From assembly GCA_030149295.1 (NCBI GenBank), contig JASBRV010000011.1, positions 78,911 through 142,910 on the forward strand: 64,000 nt of DNA. The letters run 5' to 3'. The notes under the pieces are model-generated. The model did not search any database and was not told the DNA's origin. It saw only the letters and a program-made list of their open reading frames with translations. Source of the stretch: Bacteriovoracales bacterium. GTDB taxonomy: Bacteria > Bdellovibrionota > Bacteriovoracia > Bacteriovoracales > Bacteriovoracaceae. Below, piece after piece: positions 51,606-61,770 of this stretch (the stretch's first letter is position 1; every line of letters starts with the position of its first letter). Position numbers and translations under genes: made by a program.

Positions 51606-53969
51606 GTGAAATATACTTTTGTCCTATTAGGATTAACATTTATTTTAACTCCTTATTCATTTGCCATCGAAGATGAAGGCTCTGTTGATTTAGAACTAGT
51701 AACCATGCCAGAGTCGGAAAAAACAGCTACCGAACCAGTACCTGCCTCTGATGAAGAACCTGAAACCTTAGTTGTTCCCGAACAAACTGTAACTGAACCT
51801 GGTGTTGAAGTAACTGTTGATGGAGCTGTAGAGCCTACTGTTGCTGAAGTGACAGATGAATCACTTTTTGGAAATAAATGCAAAGATGTACAAGGTAATA
51901 AAAACTTTTCCGACAAACAACAAGAATGTCTATGCTCCAAAGAAGAACTTGAAGTTCACCAGCGTGATATTTTTGCTATCAAAGCTGACAATGGAGCAAG
52001 CCTTTTAGAGCTCCTCAAAATGCGAGACCAAATTCACGCAGAGCTCTCAATGACGAGTGCTCTCACTAATATATTGAGCAAATACGATAACTTTCTGACA
52101 GAAAATGAAAAACTCGTAAGTCAAAAAGGACTACAATCTAATATCGCAGGTCTAGAAAAAATAAAAAACTTCATAAAAGATAATAAAGAAAAGGTATCTC
52201 GCTATCACCTTGTCTCAGAGGTCATGTCAACTTTAGGTTCAAGACAAGAGTTAAAAAATAAAGAAACCGACCAAGAGAAAATTGCCTACATCAAAGACTC
52301 AATAAGAAATCACTGTGCCAATGCTAGTTTTTCTCATGGTCTTTATATGTGCCAAGAAGATGCTTGGGAAAATATTAGGCTCGAACCCTCGCTCAATCAA
52401 AATCCGCGCACTCCCGGAGATTTTCTTAATAAGCTTGCCAATACTATGGTTAAACTTGATTCTAACTTTGACAGGCACTCTATCCCCTCTCTTTTTATTG
52501 ATATGGATAACCCTCAGGCAAAAAACCCAACGGGACTCAATCAATTCGCTGATGATCTGACAAGCATGATTGATAAGAGTATCGATGCTTGTCGTAAGAA
52601 GGTCTTACTCACCAATGAAAAAGTAGAAAACTGTATCAACACCCTACCCGCTGGAGAAGAAGCCACGAGAATCGTTCGCACATTGAAAGGCATGGGGGTT
52701 CAAGGAAATCTCTCTCCTGACATGAGTGTCGGTCAAATCACCAAGCACTATCTCGACATTGCTAAGAGAACGAGAGCTTTTCATGAAGAGACTGCGGGGG
52801 GCTCTGTTAAAGACTTCGTCACCCTTATTGACCAAGTGGGAGACCTCCCCAGAGAGACTCTTCTCGTGAATGACAATCTTGAAAATGATGAAAATGTAAA
52901 CAAAATCCGAAATGAATTCAATGGCTTTTCAAAGCAAAGACTCGAGGCAATGGCAAAACACCTGGACAGTTTAGGAAGTGATTTAAATGATAAACTCTTT
53001 TCCCAATATGATGAAAGTGAACCTCGGCCATTTGATGAAAAATTCAATAACCTCTTTGATGAGATTATAGGAATTAACAATAGTAAGATTTTTAAGGAAG
53101 ACGAGGACGGTCGACTGGCCATTGACCCCAACAAAATCTCTTCTGTTATCAAAAAGCTGATTGAAAATAAAGATGATATCGAAAGAAAGAGCCGCCAGTT
53201 AAATACGGAACTCATTAGAATCAACCAAAATATCGCTCAAGTTAAAAGCACCCAAAAATATCAACATTACAACGCTCTTAAAGATATGTTATGGGATAGA
53301 GTGGCCAATAGTTGTGCAGGACTTAATGAGGCCAATAAAATTACGATTGTCGATGGTTTTAAATGCCAGCTTAATAACAACGGTCAAAATGCACTTACTG
53401 ATCTCATGATGATCAATGATGAAATCATTGGCTACAGAGAAAGACAAAGCAAACAAGAGCTCTATCGAAATGCTGCCAATGCTTGCCAAAGTATAGTTCA
53501 AGATGAAACTCAAAATCGTAAGTATTCTGATCTTTGTAATGAGGCAACTCAAAAGAATGCTGAACAGGTAAGAGTTGATACCATCAATGCTTATTATCGA
53601 AATCCAAAAAACCATAATGTGATTTATGAATACGATAGTGAGGGCCGTGTGGTTGATAAGTACACACCGAAATCAAACCTTGCTCTCTTTTTACCTCAGG
53701 CAGCCTATACTCTCAATGAGCAACTCCCCTTTTATTTTATTCAGAGACCCCAAATGAATTATGCTATTGATCAATGGCGATTTCTTGGTAAGCAACAAAA
53801 AACTCAGCAAGCCTATTGGGACGCCTGGAATCAGTCTGTACAAAACAATACCGCCTGTGGTGTGTTTGGCTGCTTTTTCAACACGACTCTTCTAGAAACC
53901 GCATCACCTACCTTTGGTAATAGTGGCTTTAATTTCAACACGAATTTCGCGCCCCCTGTTTCCCTATAA
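51606..53969 (+). CDS. Large exported protein, coiled-coil rich, unknown function
   Basis: 787 residues. A signal peptide (TFVLLGLTFILTPYSFA) is followed by an acidic Pro/Glu/Val/Thr region (about 20-90, e.g. EPVPASDEEPETL) and then a long, mostly alpha-helical charged body with heptad-like stretches (about 130-600). A few Cys are spaced widely (KCKDV, CLCSKEE, CACR-like). The last 60 residues are Asn/Phe/Gly-rich with TACGVFGCFF. No family recognised. GTG at 51606 is chosen: it directly precedes the signal peptide, while the GTG at 51597 adds three residues and lacks spacing from AAGG. It is followed by the giant lipoprotein gene on the same strand after 207 bases. Confidence 0.75.
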   Translation: MKYTFVLLGLTFILTPYSFAIEDEGSVDLELVTMPESEKTATEPVPASDEEPETLVVPEQTVTEPGVEVTVDGAVEPTVAEVTDESLFGNKCKDVQGNKNFSDKQQECLCSKEELEVHQRDIFAIKADNGASLLELLKMRDQIHAELSMTSALTNILSKYDNFLTENEKLVSQKGLQSNIAGLEKIKNFIKDNKEKVSRYHLVSEVMSTLGSRQELKNKETDQEKIAYIKDSIRNHCANASFSHGLYMCQEDAWENIRLEPSLNQNPRTPGDFLNKLANTMVKLDSNFDRHSIPSLFIDMDNPQAKNPTGLNQFADDLTSMIDKSIDACRKKVLLTNEKVENCINTLPAGEEATRIVRTLKGMGVQGNLSPDMSVGQITKHYLDIAKRTRAFHEETAGGSVKDFVTLIDQVGDLPRETLLVNDNLENDENVNKIRNEFNGFSKQRLEAMAKHLDSLGSDLNDKLFSQYDESEPRPFDEKFNNLFDEIIGINNSKIFKEDEDGRLAIDPNKISSVIKKLIENKDDIERKSRQLNTELIRINQNIAQVKSTQKYQHYNALKDMLWDRVANSCAGLNEANKITIVDGFKCQLNNNGQNALTDLMMINDEIIGYRERQSKQELYRNAANACQSIVQDETQNRKYSDLCNEATQKNAEQVRVDTINAYYRNPKNHNVIYEYDSEGRVVDKYTPKSNLALFLPQAAYTLNEQLPFYFIQRPQMNYAIDQWRFLGKQQKTQQAYWDAWNQSVQNNTACGVFGCFFNTTLLETASPTFGNSGFNFNTNFAPPVSL

Positions 53970-54006
53970 TTTCTCTCAGGTTCTCTTTTTCTTCCTAAGA
54001 CTTCAA

Positions 54007-54059
54007 AGTGCCATGAACACTAGGCATTGGGAGAAAAATATTCCTAAGCATGTGGCACT
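54007..54059 (+). promoter_or_regulatory. Stem-loop in leader of the giant lipoprotein gene
   Basis: AGTGCCA (54007-54013) and TGGCACT (54053-54059) are exact inverted copies 39 bases apart, with possible extra wobble pairs. No T-run follows, so it is not a plain terminator. Confidence 0.35.
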
Positions 54060-54099
54060 AAATCTCTGAAATTACTAGCGACCAAGTGTTTTCGTCGAG

Positions 54100-54130
54100 T
54101 TAGAGGGTAAAATAGGTGTAACCCCTCTAA
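54100..54130 (+). promoter_or_regulatory. Second stem-loop in leader of the giant lipoprotein gene
   Basis: TTAGAGGG (54100-54107) pairs perfectly with CCCTCTAA (54123-54130) around a 15-base loop. It ends 46 bases before ATG at 54177. Together with the previous hairpin it suggests a structured 5' region. Confidence 0.4.
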
Positions 54131-54176
54131 AACATAAAGAAAGTACCGATAAGTCATCTGAGGAAAAAAGAGATTT

Positions 54177-57100
54177 ATGACAGGGACGTACAAAATCATT
54201 CATGGCCTTTTCTTCGCAATGATATTTGCGATAGTTTCATGCGTCCCGACTCAAGAGGGAGGAGGCGCACAAAGAAGCTCTCGAGGAGCAACAAGTAACC
54301 CCAGTCCTACAACAACGCCTAATGCTCCGAGCTTTAATAATAACGGAACTCTTTTTTGGTACTCTGGAACCTCCTCTTTTGACAGCATCATCACACTCAA
54401 TGAAAACACCCAAACAGTGATCTACTTGCGAGGAGAGAGAGTGAACTCTTTTCTCGGATCAAGCTTTGATGGCACAAGCCTTAACAAAGATCGCACCTAT
54501 TGCTTGGTCGCTTCCTATAATACAGCTGGTGCCAAACAAAACTTAAGAGTTCGTGCCGTTCCTATTAGCATTCAAAACTTTCAAACAAATAGCCAAGAAC
54601 GCCTCCTGAGGATTGATCTTCCGGATGCCAATTCTAATAGCTCAACTTGTACAGGAAGTGCTCTCAATATCGCGACATCTGCCGATGCGGGCATTTCAGT
54701 AACCGATATTCAGTCCGCCTTTTCCCCAAGTTCCCTTTGCGCTACTTGCAATGGGAATATTTCTTCCACAGATGTTAGCCTTTATACTGCCGATGGTGGC
54801 GTCACAGTTCTTAGTCGCCTTCCCGAATCACAAATCAATCTAGGTGATTTGGTTCTTCGCATCGATACCAGCTCAACAACAATCGATCAGGGAGGCTCTT
54901 GTACAGACTCTGCCTGTAGTGCGAAAGGATTCGATTGTTGCTTAGATGGTCAGTGTGTCAATGATGGTACTCTCAAGCCGAATGCAACTAGCCTCCCTGA
55001 GTACACACAGGCATTAGTAGACGTTGGAATTAATCCAGACAATTTTATTAACTGGCCAAATATTTATTTCGTTTGTGGCACGAGACCACCCAATCCCCCC
55101 CCAACGCCAACCCCCTTTCCCGACGCGGAAGCAACAGCGAATGCGAGACTCCAAGAGCAAATTAAAGACTTCAATTGTTTAGAAGAAGGAAAGAAATCTA
55201 ACCCTGATTTTATAGGTAATAATGTTTGTGAACCTAGCTTTGATCAAACCAGTTTTGAGAATGTAAGAGCGAAAGTATGGCGTTACTGTGGCTGTGAGGC
55301 AGAGCCCTTTCCTACTGACCCAGAGGATCCCGTTTGTCCTGACTTTGGCTTAACGGCGACTAGAGACAATAGTGGTGCTATTGTGGCCATTGAATGTTTC
55401 ACTCCTCCACCTCCAGCCCTTCCAACTCCCTTTCAAAACTTAAGTTTAAGTGTCAGCACTCGCTCTAGCCCTCATCGTTTCTTTAGGGAAGATAATGGCG
55501 AGGTCGTTGATGACATCTCTACCATAGACCCAAGTGTAGTTAATGAAGGAGTTCCTTTTCAATACATTGATGATTCTAATAAAACAGACCCTGATTGCTC
55601 TGGTGATTTTACAGGAACTAGTAGTGCTGATTGTATCTTCAATCTTAATTCCATTTTTGGTCAATTTGATGTCAGCCTCTCTCAAGCAAGGCCAGCAGCA
55701 GTCGTTAATCTTGACTTTGATCAAACCTATATCATATCGACCGTTTCTGGTTTTTACACCCCTTGCCCTAGTTGTGCGCCTGATTATTGGAATTCAAGTT
55801 TTAGCGCCTTTCCAGGATCGCAACAAGGAGTGGGACTAGAGTCTACAGGATACCAAACAAATCGAGAGGTTTTTGGAAATAATGCTGGCAGAGGTAATGC
55901 TGAGGATACACGTTTCGGTAGGGCTTGTTTCCTCCCTCCTACAATGATTCCCATGACCCATCAAAAAGACTTTAATTCGATAACCCAAAGACAAAACCGA
56001 CTTCTTACTCAAACAGCTCTTTGGGTCAATGGTTATCAACGAGACTGGTTTGGCTTTAATAGAGGAGCTCTTATTGGCTCTTTTGATGGCGTAAAATGGT
56101 TTGCCATTGGAAAAACTCGTCGTGTGACCTCTGATACGGGAAAACTCTTTTTGGCCATCAATTCTCCTTTTGCTGACCTTGCCGACTCTTCAGACATTAC
56201 AGTTCAGGTTGTTGTCGACCAAGGTAATACTGTTGCTCCCAATTTTGACTACGACCCCAATGTTCCTCCTACAAGTGAAGAACAAAGCACAGGTGCCAGT
56301 TGTCAGTATTGGCATCAGTGTGACACTGATACAGATTGTATTACCAAACTCGGTTGGGAATATATGTGTATTGACACAAACAACTTTAGAACACGTTGGC
56401 CGAAATTTAACGTCAATGCCGAAGAAACTACTAATGATGAATTTGATAATGCCAATATCGGCCGAATCATTCAGGGAGGATTACCGGCCGGAAATAAAAA
56501 ACGCTGTGTCTATCGTGGGGCTGGTGCCATTTGTAAAAGAGATTACACGAGTGGACTCGTGAACAATCGTCGAAAAATGTTTGCCTGTGCTCCCAACTTT
56601 CACTGTGCTTCTTTAGACTCTTCTGAATTTAATAATCGAGTCGCACGTACACCTAACAAACTCACAAATATTACCATCGGTATGGAAGCCGACATCCTTG
56701 GCAGACCTCTCAATTACGCTGATGCCGATGAAACTCTTCCAGATGAAGTGAAGGAAAATATTCGTTATAACGCTGAACTTTATACCAGTCAGACCAGTGA
56801 TATAGGTCTTTGTCGTCCAGGGCGAACCACAACGAATAATGATCCCCTTCGCCAGCATGAGGATAAAGATAGCGCTGGAAGAATGGATTACATTGGGCAA
56901 GTAGGAGCTTGTAATTCTGGACTCACAGGAAATAGACGTGTTCGCTCCTGTCCTATTATTCAAACTGTGGCCGATCAAACCACTCCACAGGGAGATTTAA
57001 TTTTGGCCTTCGATGCTTTAGCAACAAATAATGCTCTCAAAAGTGAGCAAAATAGCTGTGGTCGCGAAGGTCTCTATAATACTGGTGGTTTTAATCGCTC

Positions 57101-59447
57101 ACCTTTTGAAACGATCGAAAGTGATCCCATTCGCATCATTGCAAGCCTTGTGACTCCTTCTGTGGCGGCAGATGCTTGCCTAAGAAGAGCGGGTTCCGTC
57201 TGTCATACAGATCTTGATTGTGGCCCCAATAGACTCCATAGTGCACTGGCCTTTGCCCAAAGCTCAGTAGAATTTGGAGGAACAGAGGCAGAACTTCAAT
57301 ACTGGCAAGAAGGTCTCGTTTGTGGCCAGGGAGCAGAAGCGCCTGCCCCTAACACCGCCAATTACTTTGACTATGACATGAGTAAAAATCGCTGCTGTCG
57401 AGAAATTGGTGCGGACTTCACCATGTATACTCAAATCACCGACAGCGTCCCGAGCGTTAATGATGACCTTGATGTCACAACCTTTCCCCACCGAAGTCCA
57501 ACTGCACCTGGTCGCTATAGTCGCTATGCTGCAGTCAATGCCATTAATGACACAGACCCTGCACTTTCCCTAAAAGCTCCTTACAATCAAGCTCCCATTG
57601 TTGATATCCAAAGTGGCGCACTTCCTAAGCCTTACCAATGGAAAACTTTGAATGATACAGGAAGCCTCAATTGCTGTGGTGGTGGTTGGATAAGAAAGTT
57701 TGCCGATGGCACAACTTCTTGGGATGAGCCTTCTCGTTTGCGCTTAAATCCCCTCAACTTTAAATGCTTAAATTATCACACCCAAATTCCAGAATCGGAT
57801 CCTTTAAGCTACTTTGCTGACCCAGATAACTTTGACCGCGAACAAGGACGCTTTTGTCTGTCTCCTCTTGAGGGAGGGTGTAGCCAGGTCAGCTTCATCA
57901 ATCCCACCAGTGATGGCAGTTTATCCGTACCCCAAAGAAGAAGAGATGAGGTCCCCTCAGGCTTAGGAATACTTGATACAAAGCCTACAAACACACCAAC
58001 ATCAGGTGGTGCCAAAGGGATGGATCGCTTAGACTTTAATACTCCCTTTGAACCCATTCCCTTTCCCAATTCAACGCCTCTTAATGAAAGTGATCCCAGT
58101 GATCGCTACACCGCCTTTTATAGCCCTGAGGATTATTATGGAGTGAGCTTTTATCTTCCATCTTATATTGGCTATATTCGAAACACACCTGTAGGAGCTA
58201 CCAACAATATTCAGACGGTTAATATCGCCTATTACGATGAAGATGGTATCTTTATGGCAAGAAGGCCCCTCACAGATCAAAGCCCAGGAGTGGGAGCAGG
58301 TTGTACCATTAGCTCTAATCCCGAGAATGACTTAGCCCCAGAAGAGTTTTGCATTGTCGATCAAGGAGGAGGTCTGATCTTTCATGCCCGTGCTGATCGT
58401 CCCAGCGATCTTACAGCTGGAGCTGAAACGGGACCTGCAGGATGGAATTTTGCCGCCGTAGAAATTACTTTCAATTTACAAAATGGCTATAAATTTATTT
58501 ATGCAGGATCACCTAATGCTACTGATGTTACCCGTGAAGGACTTTATAGCGGAAATGATCTCTACTACCTCACCAAACTTGGTCGACTTGAGCTTTTAGG
58601 TATACCTCAAATTGTTTATGAGCCCGTCTATTGTAACTCTAATAGTAATGAATTGGTGCCAGGAATTTTTGAGGGTATAGCCGATAGAGATGCTTTTGAT
58701 ACGGCTTCCAACACCATGGCCGGCGCGAATATCACGAGTAATGGTCGACCCCTAATCGCGATGTATGATGAGAACTTCACCTCCCCTGACATCAATCAAA
58801 CAGCTGACTATGTAAGAAGTGGAGTCGCAAGTAGTGATGGTAGTGCTTACTACGGAGGCGCTGGTTTTCCCGATCGCAATGAGAAATTTGTTTTTAGAAC
58901 GGATAGCGTTGGAAATGATATTGTGACTCTCCCCCCCGTTTTTCAAGAAAATGAATTTCGCTGCTGTGTAAAGCTAGGAGAAGCTGCTAGTAGTGACAGC
59001 AATTGCTGTAGTGGTAATCGCGACAGTGCTGGTCTTTGTAAACTTCCCCTTGGGGCCGACCTTCACGTTTATTTTAATAAATTTGTCTCAGGTGAAGGAA
59101 TGGGTGAAGACCTTCCTGGTGGCGGTCTCGTAGATGCTGACTTTATTCCAGAGACAGGTGAACCTAAAGTTTCCTCTTCGGTTCTCAATAAACTTCGCTC
59201 CCTAGGTGAAGCTTTCTGTGAAAATGAAAAAGTGAGAGGTGGAGGTGCTTTTGGCTTCTTTTTTCCCGAGCCCAATGCCGGAACTTATCAACACCGAGAA
59301 GCTCCGGATGATATCAATGCGGCCAGACAATACTCCATTGTCGACTCTACCCGTGATTTTGATGGCGATAGTAAATCAGGACTATCCCCCTTCCTTAATG
59401 GCTTTCGCTGGGACCATCACCTCTATTGTGGTGATCCTGAAAATTAA
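54177..59447 (+). CDS. Giant Cys-rich lipoprotein, unknown function
   Basis: 1756 residues. A signal peptide ends in AIVSC (Cys22), a probable lipobox, followed by a Ser/Thr/Pro linker. The rest contains about 55 Cys, many as pairs: SACSAKGFDCC, CDTDTDC, CHTDLDC, NRCC, LNCC, FRCC and SNCC. Pro-rich spacers PPNPPPTPTPF and PPPPALPTPF lie at about 305 and 410. CHTDLDC-like and CDTDTDC-like units recall short disulphide-knot modules (DTDC motifs) of secreted proteins, each with Asp that could bind Ca2+. A long beta-rich region of Asn/Asp/Tyr follows. I know no family. Its size, lipid anchor and disulphides suggest a cell-surface adhesin or scaffold. Its TAA overlaps the TAA of nrdJ on the other strand. 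Confidence 0.85.
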   Translation: MTGTYKIIHGLFFAMIFAIVSCVPTQEGGGAQRSSRGATSNPSPTTTPNAPSFNNNGTLFWYSGTSSFDSIITLNENTQTVIYLRGERVNSFLGSSFDGTSLNKDRTYCLVASYNTAGAKQNLRVRAVPISIQNFQTNSQERLLRIDLPDANSNSSTCTGSALNIATSADAGISVTDIQSAFSPSSLCATCNGNISSTDVSLYTADGGVTVLSRLPESQINLGDLVLRIDTSSTTIDQGGSCTDSACSAKGFDCCLDGQCVNDGTLKPNATSLPEYTQALVDVGINPDNFINWPNIYFVCGTRPPNPPPTPTPFPDAEATANARLQEQIKDFNCLEEGKKSNPDFIGNNVCEPSFDQTSFENVRAKVWRYCGCEAEPFPTDPEDPVCPDFGLTATRDNSGAIVAIECFTPPPPALPTPFQNLSLSVSTRSSPHRFFREDNGEVVDDISTIDPSVVNEGVPFQYIDDSNKTDPDCSGDFTGTSSADCIFNLNSIFGQFDVSLSQARPAAVVNLDFDQTYIISTVSGFYTPCPSCAPDYWNSSFSAFPGSQQGVGLESTGYQTNREVFGNNAGRGNAEDTRFGRACFLPPTMIPMTHQKDFNSITQRQNRLLTQTALWVNGYQRDWFGFNRGALIGSFDGVKWFAIGKTRRVTSDTGKLFLAINSPFADLADSSDITVQVVVDQGNTVAPNFDYDPNVPPTSEEQSTGASCQYWHQCDTDTDCITKLGWEYMCIDTNNFRTRWPKFNVNAEETTNDEFDNANIGRIIQGGLPAGNKKRCVYRGAGAICKRDYTSGLVNNRRKMFACAPNFHCASLDSSEFNNRVARTPNKLTNITIGMEADILGRPLNYADADETLPDEVKENIRYNAELYTSQTSDIGLCRPGRTTTNNDPLRQHEDKDSAGRMDYIGQVGACNSGLTGNRRVRSCPIIQTVADQTTPQGDLILAFDALATNNALKSEQNSCGREGLYNTGGFNRSPFETIESDPIRIIASLVTPSVAADACLRRAGSVCHTDLDCGPNRLHSALAFAQSSVEFGGTEAELQYWQEGLVCGQGAEAPAPNTANYFDYDMSKNRCCREIGADFTMYTQITDSVPSVNDDLDVTTFPHRSPTAPGRYSRYAAVNAINDTDPALSLKAPYNQAPIVDIQSGALPKPYQWKTLNDTGSLNCCGGGWIRKFADGTTSWDEPSRLRLNPLNFKCLNYHTQIPESDPLSYFADPDNFDREQGRFCLSPLEGGCSQVSFINPTSDGSLSVPQRRRDEVPSGLGILDTKPTNTPTSGGAKGMDRLDFNTPFEPIPFPNSTPLNESDPSDRYTAFYSPEDYYGVSFYLPSYIGYIRNTPVGATNNIQTVNIAYYDEDGIFMARRPLTDQSPGVGAGCTISSNPENDLAPEEFCIVDQGGGLIFHARADRPSDLTAGAETGPAGWNFAAVEITFNLQNGYKFIYAGSPNATDVTREGLYSGNDLYYLTKLGRLELLGIPQIVYEPVYCNSNSNELVPGIFEGIADRDAFDTASNTMAGANITSNGRPLIAMYDENFTSPDINQTADYVRSGVASSDGSAYYGGAGFPDRNEKFVFRTDSVGNDIVTLPPVFQENEFRCCVKLGEAASSDSNCCSGNRDSAGLCKLPLGADLHVYFNKFVSGEGMGEDLPGGGLVDADFIPETGEPKVSSSVLNKLRSLGEAFCENEKVRGGGAFGFFFPEPNAGTYQHREAPDDINAARQYSIVDSTRDFDGDSKSGLSPFLNGFRWDHHLYCGDPEN

Positions 59448-61723
59448 GAGCAAGCTGTTGTTTCTCCACACATAGGACACTGCCAACAAGATCCTTGTAA
59501 GATAAGCTCATCATGACCACATAACCCACAACTCATAGGAGACTTTTTGGTATTCATTGGCTGACTGAGTTTTGATCCATCCCGATAAATCGCAATGGCC
59601 TTTAAACCCAGATCATAGGTCATTTGGAAATAATGACTGACATCTTCAACACTGGCATCAGAGGGAAGATTGAGAGTTTTACTAATCGCCCCACTAATAA
59701 AAGGCTGAACTTGAGCCATCATTTTTAAATGGGCCTCTGGTTCCAGGCGATCCTCAAGCTCTTTCATCACTGCACATTGAAAAACCCTTCTTTGTTCTTT
59801 ATTAAGATGGGGACATCCCTTTACTTGATTATTTTTAAGAAAATAGTCTTTGATCTGCTCGCACTCTGCCTTTTGAAAACCAAAGTGCTCTAAAGCCTTC
59901 TCTACCGCATGATTAACCAACTCTTTATTTTGGCCAGAAGCTAATTTCTTAGATTTAACAAGAGAATACTCGGGCTCAATACCTGTGGTATCACAATCCA
60001 TAACGAGGGAAATTGTCCCAGTTGGGGCAATAGCACTAACTTGGGCATTTCTTAGCCCGTATTTTTGAGCCCCTTTTAAGACCTTATCCCACAACTTTCT
60101 TCCCCGTTCATAAGGTGCTGCCGCTTTCGCATGTTTTTCTAAAATTCTAAGAACACTCTTTTTATGATCGTTATAGCGAGTAAAGGGTCCTAAATTCTTT
60201 GAAATTTGAGAGCTAGTAAGATAAGCCTGTCCCGTCATCAGACAACTTAACTCACCTGCAAAATGTCTCGCCTCCTCGCTATCATAAGCGAGACCTAAAG
60301 ACATGAGTAATCCTCCCAAATTAGTAAAACCTAGACCGAGGGTTCGATATTCAAAACTTTTAAGGGCTATTTTTCGACTAGGATATTGGGCCATCCCCAC
60401 CGTCACCTCTAGGACAATGGTCCAAAGAGAACAGGCCTCCTTGAAGGCTTCGTACTGAAAAGCCCCTTTATCAAGAAAGGCCAGCAAATTCAAAGAAGCT
60501 AAATTGCAAGCCGTATCATCTAAGAACATATACTCACTACAAGGATTAGAGGCCCTAATTTCACCTGCCTCTGGACAAGTATGCCAAGAGTTGATGGTGT
60601 CATGAAACTGAAGACCAGGATCCGCACTCTCCCAAGCGCATTCACAAATAAGGCGCCAAAGGTTTTTGGCCTTAACTTTTTTTACAACTGATCCATCAAG
60701 GCGAGACCTTAAAGAAAAATCTTGATCATCTTTTAAGGCCTTCATAAAAATATCTGTTAAGCGGATCGAGTTATTAGCATTTTGACCGGAAACCGTATCA
60801 TAACCAATTCCCAACCAATCAAAATCAAGGGGAGGTAAACCTTGGTACTCACGATGCTTTGTTTTATTCTCTTTTACCTTCTCTTGACCGTAGACCATCG
60901 CTTCTAATTTTTCTTCTTCTATGGCCTTCCACTGAATAAAGTCTTCAACCTCCGGATGGTCAATGTCCAGACAAACCATTTTCGCTGCTCTTCTTGTGGT
61001 CCCTCCAGATTTAATGGCACCAGCGGCTCGATCCCCAATTCTCAGCCACTCCATAACACCAGAGGAATAACCACCTGAGCTGAGAGGTTCTCCCTTGGCA
61101 CGAAGATTAGAGAAATTTGTCCCCGTACCACTACCGAACTTAAAGAGACGAGCTTCTCTTTCCCATAAATCCATGATGCTACCATCTCCGACCAATTTAT
61201 CCTCAACACTTTGAATGAAACAAGCGTGGGGCTGAGGCCTTTCATAACTATTGAGACTCTTTTTAAGTTCTCGCCCTTCACTATTTTCATCCACATAAAA
61301 ATGGCCGTGCTGAGATCCGGTGATACCATAAGCATGAAAGAGGCCAGTATTAAACCATTGAGGGGAATTCGGTGCGGCCATTTGCTCATAGAGCATTACA
61401 GCTAATTCTTTTTGAAAAATTTCCTCATCTTGTTCATTAATGACTTTTAGTTTTTTCGCCCAAGATGCCCAACAACTCACGAGACGATAGATAATTTGCC
61501 TGATACTGGTTTCGCCTTTTGGATGATGAGCAAAGGGTGCTTTTCTTCGATACTTATTGGCAACAATTTCTACCGCCAACTGAGACCAAGACTCAGGAGC
61601 TTCAAAAGAAAAGGACTCTTCACCTTCGAAGGACATAATACTAAAGTCCTTAAGTACGATATCCAAAGGCAAAAAGTCTTTGGCAAAGGATCTTCCTTTT
61701 GAGAAGTAGGCTTTTATTTTCAT
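59444..61723 (-). CDS. nrdJ: Adenosylcobalamin-dependent ribonucleotide reductase (class II)
   Basis: Makes deoxyribonucleotides with coenzyme B12 instead of oxygen or a glycyl radical. 759 residues. PNSPQWFNTG and GSGTGTNFSNLR mark the barrel; PHACFIQS has the first redox Cys; SNPCSEYMFLDDTACNLASL carries the finger-loop Cys; APTGTISLVMDCDTTGIEP and the C-terminal CGLCGHDEL...CWQCPMCG zinc ribbon complete the NrdJ form. ATG at 61723. Only 47 bases separate it from a divergent gene, too short for a B12 riboswitch. Class Ia/III genes are not in this window. Confidence 0.94.
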   Translation of the reverse strand: MKIKAYFSKGRSFAKDFLPLDIVLKDFSIMSFEGEESFSFEAPESWSQLAVEIVANKYRRKAPFAHHPKGETSIRQIIYRLVSCWASWAKKLKVINEQDEEIFQKELAVMLYEQMAAPNSPQWFNTGLFHAYGITGSQHGHFYVDENSEGRELKKSLNSYERPQPHACFIQSVEDKLVGDGSIMDLWEREARLFKFGSGTGTNFSNLRAKGEPLSSGGYSSGVMEWLRIGDRAAGAIKSGGTTRRAAKMVCLDIDHPEVEDFIQWKAIEEEKLEAMVYGQEKVKENKTKHREYQGLPPLDFDWLGIGYDTVSGQNANNSIRLTDIFMKALKDDQDFSLRSRLDGSVVKKVKAKNLWRLICECAWESADPGLQFHDTINSWHTCPEAGEIRASNPCSEYMFLDDTACNLASLNLLAFLDKGAFQYEAFKEACSLWTIVLEVTVGMAQYPSRKIALKSFEYRTLGLGFTNLGGLLMSLGLAYDSEEARHFAGELSCLMTGQAYLTSSQISKNLGPFTRYNDHKKSVLRILEKHAKAAAPYERGRKLWDKVLKGAQKYGLRNAQVSAIAPTGTISLVMDCDTTGIEPEYSLVKSKKLASGQNKELVNHAVEKALEHFGFQKAECEQIKDYFLKNNQVKGCPHLNKEQRRVFQCAVMKELEDRLEPEAHLKMMAQVQPFISGAISKTLNLPSDASVEDVSHYFQMTYDLGLKAIAIYRDGSKLSQPMNTKKSPMSCGLCGHDELILQGSCWQCPMCGETTACS

Positions 61724-61770
61724 GCCATCATTTTAACAGAACTTTAATTGAGCTGTGCTAGAATAAGGCC

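Noticed and set aside
54013..54069. 18-codon reading frame in the leader of the giant lipoprotein gene
   Set aside because: It has no ribosome site and overlaps a stem; too short to support.
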